A model generated the notes under the pieces. The model made no database searches, was not told where the DNA came from, and worked only from the letters and a program-made list of their open reading frames with translations. From Cristatella mucedo (Eukaryota > Bryozoa > Phylactolaemata > Cristatellidae), in assembly GCA_009760855.2 (NCBI GenBank), contig WPIO01000013.1:5452501-5516500 (forward strand): a stretch of 64,000 bases of DNA, in the 5' to 3' direction. The first letter of the stretch is position 1; the number at the start of each line of letters is the position of its first letter. Shown piece by piece: positions 33,160 through 44,574 of this stretch. Made by a program: the position numbers and the translations under genes.

Positions 33160-33330
33160 AAGGTGGTGAGCATGTGTGGTGTAATTTATAGTACCGCTGC
33201 CCAGCTGGCATGCCAGTACATTTTTAAGGAGGGGCAGAACTTTTTAACTAGACGTACAACATGACTGTAAACTCATGTACAAACGCTGTGTCGGAGTGGC
33301 TGGATTTGATGAAACATCGCTGATCTAAGC
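33160..33330. repeat. Inverted duplication, right copy
   Basis: Inverted partner of 31990-32165, roughly three-quarters identical by eye. No terminal motif or target duplication recognised. Confidence 0.7.
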
Positions 33331-34274
33331 ATGTGTGTACAAATACAAAGCTGTGTCCACAAAAACCGTATCCGACAGCTGTCTTGCTTGTTTAGGTCAA
33401 ACCGACATAAGCTCTCAGAGAACTATTAGATTGTGCTAGCATAATTCCCTGAAGTAATATCGGATAACAAAAACCCGTCTCCTGAAGAAGTGGCACTAAC
33501 ACGGTGTTGCAAAGGAACAGACCTCAACAGCAGCTTAGGTCAAGATAGTGAGAACACTGTTATGGACAAGATATGGTTTAGAATGCAGACGTGAAGCAAC
33601 GATGCCACTTAAAGTCCCGTGGCAAACCAAGCACTAATACTTAGCCTCTACCCACGTCTTCCTGGCGATTGAAACCATGCTAATCGGGGCCTGAGATCAC
33701 GAGGGTAGTGGAGAACCCAGAAATTGCCACTGTGGCATAATCTAAACGACTAGAAGGTTCCTACAGCACTTGTCAAAAGGATCATAGGCCCACAGAGCAA
33801 AAACTAAGACACCTGCATATGAACTAGACAAGCACTGGGCCATTTTTCTAGAAGCAACCCAGTGTAATTGTTTTCACTTACAAAAAGCCTAATGACATGG
33901 CCCATTCGTATACATTTAGTTATGCTCCAAAGGCCATTATCCTACAACCGGCTTGCTCGCATCCATTTCAAGTGTCTTTTTAGAATTTTCTGCAGCTGAG
34001 TCTTCCCGAGAAAAAGTAGCTAAAGCTAAATCACGGATTAATTTGCTTTGTGTTTAATTAGCCTGTGATTAAGCTCGTTCTTGTTCGAGCTGATCTTTCC
34101 GCCGTGGCAAGCACAGCAGCCGGTGTCCAACCCTCTTCTTTCAGCCGTTACAACATATGTTTTAGGCTGGCCCACTTCTGGGTACACTTAATCGACTTCC
34201 CTGACCTGGATGAGAACTAGATCCTATAGCTGAGTACAGCGATGTTAAACCACAGCACAAAAACTTAGTTTACC
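33331..34274. other. No recognisable feature
   Basis: No open frame above 60 codons and no repeat recognised. Confidence 0.45.
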
Positions 34275-34440
34275 CGATCCAGTGGCTCGATACTCTTTTC
34301 TATCATCAGGGAGCCATTATCACCAGCAGTCATGCCCCTAGAACACAGCATGATGGCCACGAACTAGGCAGTAATCACACGAGCAAAACATGGCACTCCT
34401 TTAAGCAGACTTGCAATGAATATATATACTGTAATAATAA
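34275..34440 (-). pseudogene. Degenerate copy of the 32.65-32.80 kb exon-like segment
   Basis: The region matches 32650-32800 over most of its length, including the AGTACCTCGATGCTCTTTTC / GTGGCTCGATACTCTTTTCT end and the CACTCCTTTAAGC end, but carries stops in the corresponding frame. It abuts the (TAA)n tail of a LINE-A 3' fragment at 34435. Confidence 0.45.
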
Positions 34441-34442
34441 TG

Positions 34443-34491
<49 letters not shown>

Positions 34492-34618
34492 TAATAATAA
34501 TATAAATAATAATATAATATAAAATAATAAAAATAATAAATAATATAATACAATTGTATAGCATCATCAGAGAACTACACTTCTACCTAGGTACTTGACA
34601 TATGCTGCACAGGAAGAA
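34430..34618 (-). mobile_element. LINE-A 3' terminal fragment with long (TAA)n tail
   Basis: An expanded TAA/TAAAT tail (34435-34555) is followed by GCATCATCAGAGAACTACACTTC and CTAGGTACTTGACATATGCTGCA, the LINE-A 3' end. Truncated after about 60 bp. Confidence 0.6.
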
Positions 34619-34745
34619 TCCTAGTTTTTTTCGGAACGTTTATCACAAGCTCTTGAAACCTTCCATCTCGGAGCACAGTGCATCACAGCGGTTCTACAGG
34701 CTGTGTTTAGGTACTCTCTATTTTTTATCCTTTTTATCCTATGCC

Positions 34746-34747
<2 letters not shown>

Positions 34748-34795
<48 letters not shown>

Positions 34796-34859
34796 ATATA
34801 GTCCTAGATCGCAGGTCACCCTGGCAGCATTTAGAAGTAGGATAAAGACAGGATATAGG

Positions 34860-34905
<46 letters not shown>

Positions 34906-34929
34906 CCTATATATATATATATATATAGG

Positions 34930-34961
<32 letters not shown>

Positions 34962-34970
34962 CACGTATGT
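34748..34970. repeat. Interrupted (TA)n blocks with nested palindromes
   Basis: Three or four TA runs separated by TAGTCCTAGATCGCAGGTC.. and by AGGATAATAT/ATATTATCCT, which are inverted partners of each other (around 34857-34866, 34902-34912 and 34927-34936). It immediately precedes the LINE-A copy at 34985. Confidence 0.85.
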
Positions 34971-34984
34971 ATATATGTGTGTAT

Positions 34985-35935
34985 ACTCCCTTGCTGCGTG
35001 AACTGATGACATCCGCATATGGATGGTAGCAAACTTTCTTAAATTAGATTATGATAAAACTAACTTACTAGTTATGGGCAAACCAAGTGTGATTCAGAAA
35101 TTGGAAAGGCTAACCATCACAATCGGCTCTGCCAGAATATCTCCTGTTGAATCTGCACGAAATCCAGGTGTCATGTTCCAAAGTGACCTTTCGTTAGACG
35201 ACCACATCAGCTTCACAATCAAGTCTGCCTACTTTCAGCTACATAACATTGCTGGAATTCGGACTTGTTTAGACAGGGATACCACATCTAAGTTAGTCCA
35301 TGCAATTGTGACATCCCGTCTTGACTTGTGTAACTCACTGCTTCCTGGCCTACCGCATGTGCAATCAGGCGCTTACTGCTGGTGCAAAACTCTGCAGCTA
35401 GGCTTGTTTGTCGTGACGGTCGCAGTTGCCACAGCACATCACTTCTCGCCGACCTGCACTGGCTCCCAGTCAAGTAACGGATCGACTTCAAGGTTTTGTC
35501 GCTCACTCTTAGGTCTCTTCATTCTTTGGCTCCAGCCTACCTATCAGATCGTCTCCCCCACCAGGCCAAACATCGTACCACCCGCTTTTGGGAAACTCCC
35601 AAAGCCTGGAACTCACTCACGACTTGCATCACGACATACCCTGACTTGACCACATTTAAAAAAAACTTAAAAATGCACCAATGTATGACAGCATTTAGTA
35701 GATCCCTGTGATTCGTCCTTCATGTGCTTTGCATGCTGACACTGTGCACGCTGCCACTAACTATAATTGCATGCTCACCCTGTGCATGTCACTCCTAACC
35801 ACGTTATTCATGTTGTTTATCAAGCATGATACCACTCATGATTCGACCGTGTTTCCTTTGCAGCAAATGTAATGCACCTAGAGAGAGAGTTCGCCGATGG
35901 CACTTTATCAAGTGAATTATATGATATTATTATTA
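34985..35935 (+). mobile_element. LINE-A copy, RT C-terminal half to 3' end
   Basis: One of the longest copies. It encodes MVANFLKLDYDKTNLLVMGKP, SARISPVESARNPGVMFQSD, AYFQLHNIAGIRTCLDRD and HAIVTSRLDLCNSLLPGLP. A frameshift follows, then ADLHWLPVK, LHSLAPAYLSDRLPHQAKHR and the C-terminal end, a complete 3' UTR and AATTATATGATATTATTATT. A frameshift at about 35355 and a deletion near 35595 disable it. Confidence 0.85.
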
Positions 35936-36220
35936 TATAACCCTCCATTTTCTGAAGAAATGGATTGATGCTGACAGCCCAAACGATTATGCGTGAAAGT
36001 GATCGCTTGGCCATTGCTTAGCCACCGATCCCCCTCCTATCAGCCCTTCACAGACGTCCTGCAGCAAGTTTTAACTTGAAGCCTCAGAATAGGAACGGCC
36101 TTTGAGGCGCTGGCGTCCTGCCTTTTTCTGCTTATCTAAATTCGACCGAGGTTCGGCCATGTGAGACCGTACCGGTTTTAGACTGTCTAGCCAAACCTCG
36201 TCTAAATAGTAACACTCATC

Positions 36221-36436
36221 ATGGCGTACATTCCATTCACGCAAACGAACCCCGTCAGCTTTGCGGATCATCGGCCAACGACGACGACAACAGCTAGCAC
36301 CAGTCGCAACGGCCAGGACGGCGCTGTAGACGCAGCTGCGCTGGCGATGAGAGCCCACGCGGGGACGGAAGAAGAAAATGGAGTGTCGGGAATGCAGGCG
36401 GCAACGGCCAGGGACAGCCGTGGCGGCGCGGCATGA
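36221..36436 (+). CDS. Possible short ORF in GC-rich block
   Basis: A 71-codon frame from ATG to TGA beginning MAYIPFTQTNPVSFADH, with a TTTTT run and a Glu-rich patch. It lies in a GC-rich, CpG-containing block (about 36.2-36.9 kb) that could be a promoter and first exon. No homolog recognised, and an antisense frame (36294-36587) is open as well. Low confidence. Confidence 0.18.
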   Translation: MAYIPFTQTNPVSFADHRPTTTTTASTSRNGQDGAVDAAALAMRAHAGTEEENGVSGMQAATARDSRGGAA

Positions 36437-37094
36437 CGGAGCGTCGCGACAAACGCTGGCAGTATGCCAACGCGTCGAACGCCCCCAAGCGGAAATCCGA
36501 ACGCGCTACCCGACCTTGCCAGGTGCGCTCCGGGTAGACTTGCGGCGAATTTTGGACGCGTCTCCCAGGTTGGCGTAGGCGACGCAAACGTTGCGGTGTC
36601 GTTTTGCGCTCATGGTTCCTGCCAAGTCAAACCACTCTAGGTAGCATAGCGTCAGCAAACTCGGAGCTCGCCGGCTCGTCACGTAACCGTACTAGGTCAG
36701 CTTCTGCACCCTACGGTTAAGAATCTCACCAAATGGCACCGCTAGCCGCAAGTGGGCTGCTGCACATCCTCTGTCGCTTCGCATACGACCCCGCGGTCGC
36801 GTCTCCGGGCCGCCACACGCTCGCTCGAACTAGCGCCAGACTCTCGCGGGAAAGCGTGTACTTAGGGGCAGTGCGTAACCCTGACCTACGCCGGAAATTC
36901 GGGTAAGGTCACAGTTAACTCGCGTACGTAAGAAAGTAGGAGCCGTGGGCGTGCCTATCAGCTCGAGAGATCAGCCGTGCTGCCAATGACGCGTAGCTGG
37001 GAATATAAAAACTTGATTGTGACACTGTAGGTACCTCAATAGGCAACAATCGTGCGTAGACTACGCTAACTAGATGTACAAGTATATGCATATC

Positions 37095-37095
37095 T

Positions 37096-37143
<48 letters not shown>

Positions 37144-37195
37144 GCACATATACATACTTATATTAACATATATATGTATATATACATACATATGC

Positions 37196-37238
<43 letters not shown>

Positions 37239-37335
37239 CATATGCACATATGCATACACACACATATATATGTATATATGTATATATGTATGTCTATATA
37301 TATATATATATGTTAATATATGTATGTATATGTGC

Positions 37336-37376
<41 letters not shown>

Positions 37377-37402
37377 TATATATATATATACATACTCATA
37401 TA
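37095..37402. repeat. TA/TATG-rich microsatellite with inverted symmetry
   Basis: TA runs alternate with ATACATATG units. TATTAAAGCACATATACATAC (37137) and GTATGTATATGTGCTTTAATA (37322) are inverted copies, so the block forms a palindrome of about 200 bp. It borders the proposed 3' end of LTR-2. Confidence 0.85.
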
Positions 37403-37404
37403 CA

Positions 37405-38459
37405 TGTCACGTGCCGATATAGACATGTCACTAGCCGATCGCCACTGGCCAGTTGAATGCTAAGCTCCGCCCAGCTGCCGCCCCAAAAACCACCCCTTGG
37501 ATCTTCCACCGGGTGATAGGTACTTAAAGAGCGGTAAGTGACTTCTGTATTCACACCCGGTACTTGCGCCTTCTTTATTAACATAGTGGCAGAGGCAGAG
37601 CCCTAGCGGTGAGGCGTACAGGTCCGTACAGTACCGCAACAACGCTACCTCCTGGCGGCGCCCCCGAGCCCCAAGAACTCTACGGGAAACTCCTTCGCGC
37701 CTCCCAATCCCATGAACTCCTTGTCAGTATGTACCCACGCTAGGTTCGGTTGGCTGGGACAGGATGGTTGTAATGTGGTAAGGGTCACCGGCCAGCCCGG
37801 GGTTGGACGTCCGGCATGTGCGGTAACGAGGGGTCGCCGTTGCTCTTGAGTAGGAGAAGTTGGCCGAGTAAGTCGTTGCGTTGGAGGCTCCCGGTCTCGC
37901 CGAGTTATGCACCTGGATGGTTGCAGGCGTGCTCCGGCGATGCGGCCACGCACGTAAGGCAACGAGAGCCCAGGGCCCGAGCGAAGCTGAATAGCACGCT
38001 CGTTGTTGTGACTTGTATATTCCGCATTCCCCGCTTAGCGTGTTCGTAGCCCCCCACCCCGTGAGTTGGTGTCTTTCGGCAGAAGCTCTCGACTGCGGTA
38101 GACGTCGACTCCGACTTGCCAAGCAGCTACTCAGCTAGCCGGATCTTTTACGGCGTACGCTCGTACTGTTTGAACGGAGTCGGTACATCGGTGGGAATTC
38201 GGAAGCGGACTGACCAACTAACACGTTTGTTCGTGCTTGCTGCGTCATCTTGCGCCCCTTTAGTGTACTCTGCATAGGACCTTCCCCTGTACACTTGTTT
38301 AGTTCCCCTGTTGTTGTTGGCGCATGCAAAATTATAAAGAGGTCTAACCTGACTGCCGCTCGTCTCACCCTAGCTCAGCGGCATGGTGAGCGGCAGCGTG
38401 GCCGGAGTATGGCGGGGCTTGGCGGGAAATAGCATCTGACCCTCTGGAACTCGGCTACA
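37405..38459 (-). mobile_element. LTR-2 copy, probable full-length solo LTR
   Basis: Read on the minus strand it starts TGTAGCCGAG (38459) and may end ATCGGCACGTGACA (37405), about 1.06 kb. A TATA-like TTTATAAT lies at about 38332-38339 and AATAAA at 37574-37579, the order expected of U3-R-U5. The proposed 3' end abuts a (TA)n microsatellite, so no target duplication can be recognised. A frame beginning near HRRSTPATIQVHNSARP is open in both copies of LTR-2. Confidence 0.55.
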
Positions 38460-38654
38460 AGTATGCGTTGCGGAGCCCGACCTCCGAATGTGAATAGCAG
38501 GGGCCACAGCCTCCAGCACCGACCCGTGCGAACCATAAAATACGCAGGAGAAGGGTTTTGGAAGCAGGCAGGCTGGATCTCTTTTGCTTTTTTTCATGCA
38601 ACGAGTACCATTTCCGTTCTGGCTGCGTGGGCGGCTGATACTGCAGCTGTCAGC

Positions 38655-38795
38655 TAATTAGAATACTACATTTGTGTAGCAGAGAACCTAATCTCTGTCT
38701 AGGCAATTTACATATGCTGTAAAGAAAGCACGATCAAATGATTAGTGGCAGCATGCGCATAGTCAACAAGCATAACATGGTTAATTGGATTAGCT
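38655..38795 (-). mobile_element. LINE-A 3' UTR fragment
   Basis: Minus-strand match to the 3' stem-loop region and the first part of the 3' UTR (GCAGAGAACCTAATCTCTGTC, GATTAGTGGCAGCATGC). Confidence 0.65.
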
Positions 38796-39914
38796 TAAAA
38801 AAAAGTCTTAGAGGTTTCGGTTTCCTGTTTGCACGCTGTCTGCGAGAACTTCGATTTTCGGATGGGGAATTCTGCAGCGGACAGGACACGCGTGGCGTCG
38901 TCGGGAGGCGAGAGAAATGCGACCAGCAAGGGAAAGCTTCGGGATCACTAGCACCGCTACGGGACGTTCTCGCACTGGCTGATCGGCCGATTTGGCGAAG
39001 CATCGACGGCAGGACAGGACGTTGAAAGGGTAGCATCGAGAGGCGCATCCATTGCTGCGGCTGACTGTCGCTTAGTCGAAGGACGTTATGCAGCTGCCGT
39101 CCTCTAACCTACTATCGATTACCTATTGCACGTAGCTTAGGTACAAAGCTGCCGACGCTCCATCGACCCTCCGTCGATGAGCTGCGGCAGCAGCAGACGC
39201 GGGACGAGCTCGCGGCGGGACCGGCAACGGTAGCGCCAACGTGGGAGCATGAGGGTGCGGCTGTGCGCTGCTGTACGGCTGCGGGCGAGCGTCGTCCGAA
39301 TGTACGGTTGCGTTTGTCGTCGCTTGTGCACCGTCAGAGCGTCTTGCACGACACAGATCGGACATAGCAAGGAGGAGCCGCTGCACAGGATGCGATGTCT
39401 ATGCCTATTGGCCATATTGTATTGCTGTGACTCCGACGGGCGGCGGCAGGTCTAATGGAGTCTCACGGAGACGGGAGCGGGCGAACGTGAGCATTAAACG
39501 AGACTCGATCTTCAATCCCTTAACGGGTACATATACAAGCTGGCTGACTCACTCCCAGATAGGGGAGTGCATCTGTGGCGGGCCACACCCTTACATCAAA
39601 GGCCGGACGCTGCACCGAGTCAATTGCCCAAACACCTGCTGCACGTAGGGCATACATTAGTGGCTGATGCTGCTGCACTAATTGCAATAGCAGACGCAGC
39701 AGGCTCAGACAACATCCACCGTGGTGCTGACTGATCCCACGGCTGCAGATGCTGTTGCTCTCCTTCTCACAACGTCAGACTTCCGGGGTGTGTTGAGTCA
39801 CTGGGCACCACTGGGCCGCCGCCTACTTCGGCTAGCTGCCACCGACACTGTAAAATGCGGAAAGCGTCACGTGAGAGTGTCATGTGACCATCGGCAACGC
39901 TTGCTCCACAGGTT
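38796..39914. other. GC-rich stretch without recognised gene
   Basis: 38.85-39.45 kb is GC- and CpG-rich with overlapping short frames on both strands (39123-39386 minus, 39249-39455 plus). It may be a promoter or first-exon region; nothing is conclusive. Confidence 0.35.
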
Positions 39915-40148
39915 CTAATCCCTGCGATTCGTTCTTTATGTGTTCATGCGTGCTGACACTGCAGATGCTGTCACAAACCATACTTACATGCTGACCCTGT
40001 GCATGTCACCCCTAACTATGTTATAATTGTTGTTTATTGAGCATGCTACCACTGACCATTTGATCGCGCTTCCTTTGCAGCAAATGTGAAGTGTCTAGAA
40101 AGAGATTAAGTTCTCCGAGGGCGCTTTATCAAGTGAATTATTATTACT
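39915..40148 (+). mobile_element. LINE-A 3' UTR fragment with intact tail
   Basis: It begins at the end of the coding region (CCTGCGATTCGTTC), carries the whole 3' UTR and ends with the stem-loop tail GAGGGCGCTTTATCAAGTG and ATTATTATTA. A clean example of the LINE-A 3' end, followed by a (CT)n microsatellite. Confidence 0.8.
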
Positions 40149-40178
40149 ATCGTTGGTCGGCCTGCCCGTTCGGACACG

Positions 40179-40179
<1 letters not shown>

Positions 40180-40274
<95 letters not shown>
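40180..40274. repeat. (CT)n microsatellite
   Basis: About 47 CT units directly downstream of the LINE-A 3' fragment ending at 40148. Confidence 0.98.
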
Positions 40275-40277
<3 letters not shown>

Positions 40278-41059
40278 TGTTAACCAAGTGAAGCTGCTGA
40301 GGCTATCCCCAGCGAGTGTATTTGCTGTGTGCACGAAACCAGTGGGGCCATAGACGCTACAGAAGCTCCTACTTGTTCTCGCAAAACTCACGGGTTGCAG
40401 GCGTCCAGCATCAGCCATGGCGTACAGCATTATTTTAATAAATTTATATCATAGTATGATCATAATATATATATATTAAATATATAATAATAGGAAAGTT
40501 GCGTACAGCATTTAATAATTAACAAGGCGTACAGGATGTTTTAATTTACATAGAGCACTCAGAGAACTAAAGCCCATCTACTGGGGAAATTCATCTTGTT
40601 GATAATAAAACCGTCTAACTATTCAATACATGTGCCAGCGGATGGCTTCCGCTAAGCACTCTAGCTTTCAGTGAATTGGTTAAATTAGCATTAAATTTGA
40701 GAAATGTTGCTGACATTCGAGTACGAATATAAGCAACACGCGCCGAAAAGGAGGTGAGCGAGATTTACGTGCTGGAAGGCAATCAATGTACAGGGGCGTA
40801 AGCGTAGCTATTAGTCATCTGCTGAGTAATGTGAGCCTAGATTGTGCTCGGCGATTAAATCGGCAAGCGGTAGAGCATTCGTTGTGGAAAAAGTGGGCCT
40901 GGCACGTAACCTCGTTATTGTAACGACTGCCGAAGTGGTCCCCCACAGGCCACGAAAGGACAGGGCACCGGAAGTGCAGTGCTTCCACACAGACTATCGG
41001 ACTAGTGAAACTGGTCCGGCCATGACCATGTCTGCCTTACGGAACGAAAACTACTCTCC

Positions 41060-41320
41060 TGCTGCCTACTATGGGCCATCCTTTCCAGCCGTCCTGAGCT
41101 GTTACTTTCATGCTACTCACTATCTCAACTGCTCTCCTGACTCAGCTATGCTTCGCACTTTTCCTTTGCTGCGTGAGATGCAGTCCGTTGGCTACCGAAT
41201 GTGTACCGAAAGCAGCTCAGGCTGTGAGTGCGCTATACAAAACTCTCCTGCGTTGCTCCCACATTATCTTGGCGGCTTTGTGGAGTTACAGACGGTGATA
41301 CATTGCCTACTGTTTGGGTG
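41060..41320 (+). mobile_element. LINE-B 3' region
   Basis: Matches the non-coding 3' part of LINE-B: TTTCCAGCCGTCCTGAGCTG, CAGCTATGCTTCGCACTTTTC, GCGTGAGATGCAGTC, GTGGAGTTACAGACGGTGATAC. Lies about 200 bp upstream of the diverged LTR-1 copy. Confidence 0.6.
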
Positions 41321-41525
41321 GTCAGCTAAATTACTTGAATCCTATCCAGCGCTGGAGGCACTTTACAAAAATTCTCAGGACATTGGCTCTTGTTGCGCCA
41401 TTTAAAAATATTAAAAATAGTCAATCATTTTTAGTATGTGCATAGACATTTTACCGGAAAAATGTGCAATCTCGTGGGCTCCAGCGACAATGTAATAAGT
41501 TTTGTACGGCAAATCCTGATACTTT

Positions 41526-42503
41526 TATAGCACGGCCCAGCCTGGCTCAATTTTAGAGCGAAATGCGGTGAGATAGGAAGGGCTCAACGCGAGCCGAGTG
41601 GCTCAATAGCTGTAGTATGCTGCTCCAGGCAGGAGCGGCTGATTGATGACGGCTAACCTGTCAATCCTCTTGTCGTGGGCTGAAGATCGTCACCGCCATC
41701 ATCAGCCGGCTGACAGTGATGAGAGTGGTTTTCTTTTGGGAATGATGAAGGCGGGCAGGCTGTTCAGGCCAGTGATTGACGAGACAGAAATGAGTTAGTG
41801 CCAGCAGAATTCGGCGGAAGCCAGCGTATACAGTCGTATAGCGCCCGTGGTTCGCATTTTGTGACCGCGCACGTGGTTCCGGCGTAGGGATTTGCCGCAG
41901 CGAACTAGAGTTAGACTGGTGCAGTGGAGAGAAGATATTTCTTTGTAGGCAAAGCGGCCCTCAGTACTCCTATCTTTGCAAAGGTGGAATCAAAGCCCTA
42001 GTTCTCCGGTCAGGAGTTAGGGTCCGAGATATTCCTGCCTTGCCGAAGGTGGAGGTATTCCTGCCTTGGCGAAGGTGGAGGCGAAATCCTAGTTCCCCGA
42101 TCATGGTTTAGGTTCCAGTTATTCAGGCATTTCGTCTATTTGGGCTGCGTCCAGTACGGACGCAGGTGGCCTAAGTGCGGGGAAGGTTTTCCTCCGTAAG
42201 AGTGCTTGTTTCGATGAGAGCTTGCGAGGAGTGTGAGGATACAACTGAACTAGACGCGAAGCGACATTGTGCGCTTGCAAATGAAGTCCAGTAAAATCCC
42301 GCTATTCGTGCGTGTATCTCTTTCCAATACACGCCACGAGCTCACGATCCCATAGTAACGGCAATTAGGTGGGCGCCAGGAACACTCTTTTACGCGGTCA
42401 CCTACTATCGTGCGTAGACGCGCACCGAGTCGCATTCGGCAGTAGGCTACGCCGCTTGGTAAGCGGCAGGCTACGCCTCCTCAGCGTTTCCTTCGGCGTA
42501 ATC
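41526..42503 (+). mobile_element. LTR-1 copy, diverged
   Basis: The segment aligns end to end with 5068-6148. It starts TATAGCACGGCCCAGCCTGG with GCTCAATTTTAG downstream, has the GCACGTGGT..GGCGTAGGGATTTGCCG block, tandem 'attcctgcctt(g)gcgaaggtggag' units, AACTGAACTAGACGCG, and ends CCTTCGGCGTA. Termini have decayed from TGTAGCG and CGTTACA. It is markedly more diverged than the two arms are from each other. The antisense reading frame of the arms is not kept open here. Confidence 0.75.
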
Positions 42504-42954
42504 CTTTCACACTATATCCTGCAAGGAGCCTTTTGGCTCGTGACCAAACTTGACGGCAATACAGTAATCGTTTTGGACCAGAGCAAAAAGACTATGGGCT
42601 TTGCTGGCCAAGTGAAGACTTCGGCCTGTCAACCAGAAATTCTATGCTTTCTGGATTGATCGTCCCATTTGACAGTTCACTGCTAACTTTATTTAGAAAG
42701 CTCAAATATTGTATGACGTGCCGGGCAGACTTTACCCTAAGAATTCCTACAAGCTTTTGTGGACTCAGCCAGCAGTAACTTGCAGCAGTAAACATAACTA
42801 GCCAGTAATCTGCGATTATGAATCGTTAGAAATGCGAACCACTAGATAAAGTCAAGGTTCGACATAATCTGTGCCGTTTTAAATAGATTTCAATCGTTTC
42901 ACAATTGAGTTGAAATTACTTACCTGTAACGCGATACTTTTTTGAACTAGGAGG

Positions 42955-43375
42955 AACTCGCTTCTCTTATTAACATTCTTACAATAGGCGGGGATTTATA
43001 GGCGGAGATTTAGCTCTTCTTCGATGCCTTTTGTAACAATGGGCATCAAAGCGACTTCAAGATCCTCTGACCTACCGGTCGCTTCGCTCGCTTGCACCAG
43101 GCTATCTCTTAAAACCCTCGCTTTCAGTGTGCCCTGACACCACCCGCTTCCAGGCTTCTAGTCGTCTCGTCGTTTCTCGCGATATTAAATTGAAAACTTT
43201 CGGTGGTCGAACCCGTTACAGAGTAGGCTACCACACGACAACATGCGGCGACTCTTTGCTCCAACGGGCGTTACCCAAACGGGCCAACCAGGATGCATTC
43301 CGCCTGCTGGCTCAACGCTTCTACCAATTCAGCTGTGGCCCCGCACGACTCACTGAAACACCCTGATTACTAAGG
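42955..43375 (+). other. Possible further LINE C-terminal relic
   Basis: Contains CTTGCACCAGGCTATCTC (LAPGYL-like) followed by a 79-codon open frame (CPDTTRFQASSRLVV.. TFGGR). This resembles the order SLAPxYL..R..SFGxR of LINE ORF2 C-termini, but no clear alignment. Weak. Confidence 0.25.
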
Positions 43376-43477
43376 ACATTGTATATCAGGCCGGGCCCCC
43401 CCCCCCTACGACACGCTCTCTCACAAATGCTCTCAGGGGCTACTGCTTGGCGCTCTGTTCCGCTCATTGGAGATCGA

Positions 43478-43622
43478 TATAATAATATAATATGATTCAT
43501 TTATATAGCGCCCTAAAAGAACTTAATCTCTATTAAGGCGCTTCACATTTGTCACTGGGCTCGAACCCACGACCTCAGCCAGACCCTGGTCGGGGCGAGC
43601 ACCTTAACGATTGGGCCAAGAT
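43478..43622 (-). mobile_element. SINE-B copy
   Basis: Minus strand: TTGGCCCAATCGTTAAGG, GGGTTCGAGCCCAGTG, GTGAAGCGCCTTAATAGAG, TTTTAGGGCGCTATATAAATG and an AT-rich tail (TATTATATTATTATAT). Confidence 0.8.
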
Positions 43623-43649
43623 TGATGACTTGCGAATGTGTATTGCTCA

Positions 43650-44035
43650 GCGGTATTTCGCTCAAAAAATGAAACAGGGCCTTTATTTCATACGCACTGA
43701 AAGTCTGGAACTCACTTCTGCCTTATGTCACCGCCTGCATTAACTAAAGTCTCAGCTTAAGATGCATCTGTTTTTCTCATGTTTCCCTTCGCCCCAGGGA
43801 ACTTATCTTTTTGTTCCGTCGCGCTCCGCGTCTCTCATTTGCATTATTCATGGCATAATACAAGCCAGCGGCCGCCGAGTGCCTTCTTGTCGCGCTTTTG
43901 CATGCTTGCCTGACAACGATACCTCGCTTCTCCTTGGCTCTTAGTCATTGCTTCGGTTGCTGATAGTTTTATAGCGCCTGAATAAAATCAGGTTATCGTA
44001 GGGCGTATTACGAAGGACGTTATTATTATAGGCCT
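43650..44035 (+). mobile_element. LINE-C 3' fragment
   Basis: Encodes a decayed C-terminus (SYALKVWNSLLPYV and SLKMHLFFSCFPSPQGTYLF), equivalent to the end of the copies at 55.1 and 61.1 kb. It ends TTTATAGCGCCTGAATAAAATC.. AGGGCGTATTA and (ATT)n, a degraded version of the shared 3' tail. Confidence 0.55.
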
Positions 44036-44199
44036 AAACCCGAAAATTCACTTTTGAGGAAAAACTGTTTGACATGGAATTGATGCAGCTTTTGGAATTT
44101 TAATCCAAGAAAAGACCCATAATAATGAACTTAGTTGACAGCGAATTGAAGTTGGGCCGTTTTTTCTTAAAAAACAATCTGATAAAACTAGAGACAAAA

Positions 44200-44574
44200 C
44201 TAGAGCACGAGCCTTCTTGCACTACCAGAGCCAGAGCAGAAACCTTGTTCAGATACTAAAGCTTTAGTCGACAGAAGCGACTCAGCCGTTAAAAACAGAC
44301 CTATCATATACGCCAAAGATTGGGCACATCCGGGGACTGGGCTCGGGGTCTTAACAGTAGAAACAGCCCTTTTGGTCAAGGCCCAGATTGCTAAGCCCAA
44401 TTCACCAATTTGGTTTACTGAGACTGTGTATAGACATTGGGTAAGCATTTCGGGGTAGTGTTGTGCTGATATTTTTTTTTTTATCCGAACCCAGCAGCAG
44501 GACCACTCCACCCCGTCCTGCTGCTGGCCAAGTGGGTAGTGCTCAGCGCGAGTGTGTGCAGCTTCAAGTGGCAC
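44200..44574 (-). other. Unassigned 124-codon open frame
   Basis: A minus-strand open frame with mixed composition (for example the segment NQIGELGLAIWALTKRA) and no recognised domain. It includes a 13-bp perfect hairpin near its start and a T-run, which argue against a conserved coding exon. Recorded because nothing else explains 44.1-44.6 kb. Confidence 0.15.
44491..44526. other. Perfect 13-bp hairpin
   Basis: CCAGCAGCAGGAC and GTCCTGCTGCTGG with an 11-base loop. Preceded by a T-run (44472-44482). No known role. Confidence 0.7.

Noticed and set aside
35288-35506. Antisense frames over LINE-A such as MSDKTLKSIRYLTGSQCRSARSD, recurring at 48172 and 52659
   Set aside because: The recurrence reflects the antisense of the same LINE-A coding region, not an independent protein family.
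40842-41405. 187-codon plus-strand frame
   Set aside because: Its second half is LINE-B 3' non-coding sequence shared with other copies in different frames; not a gene.
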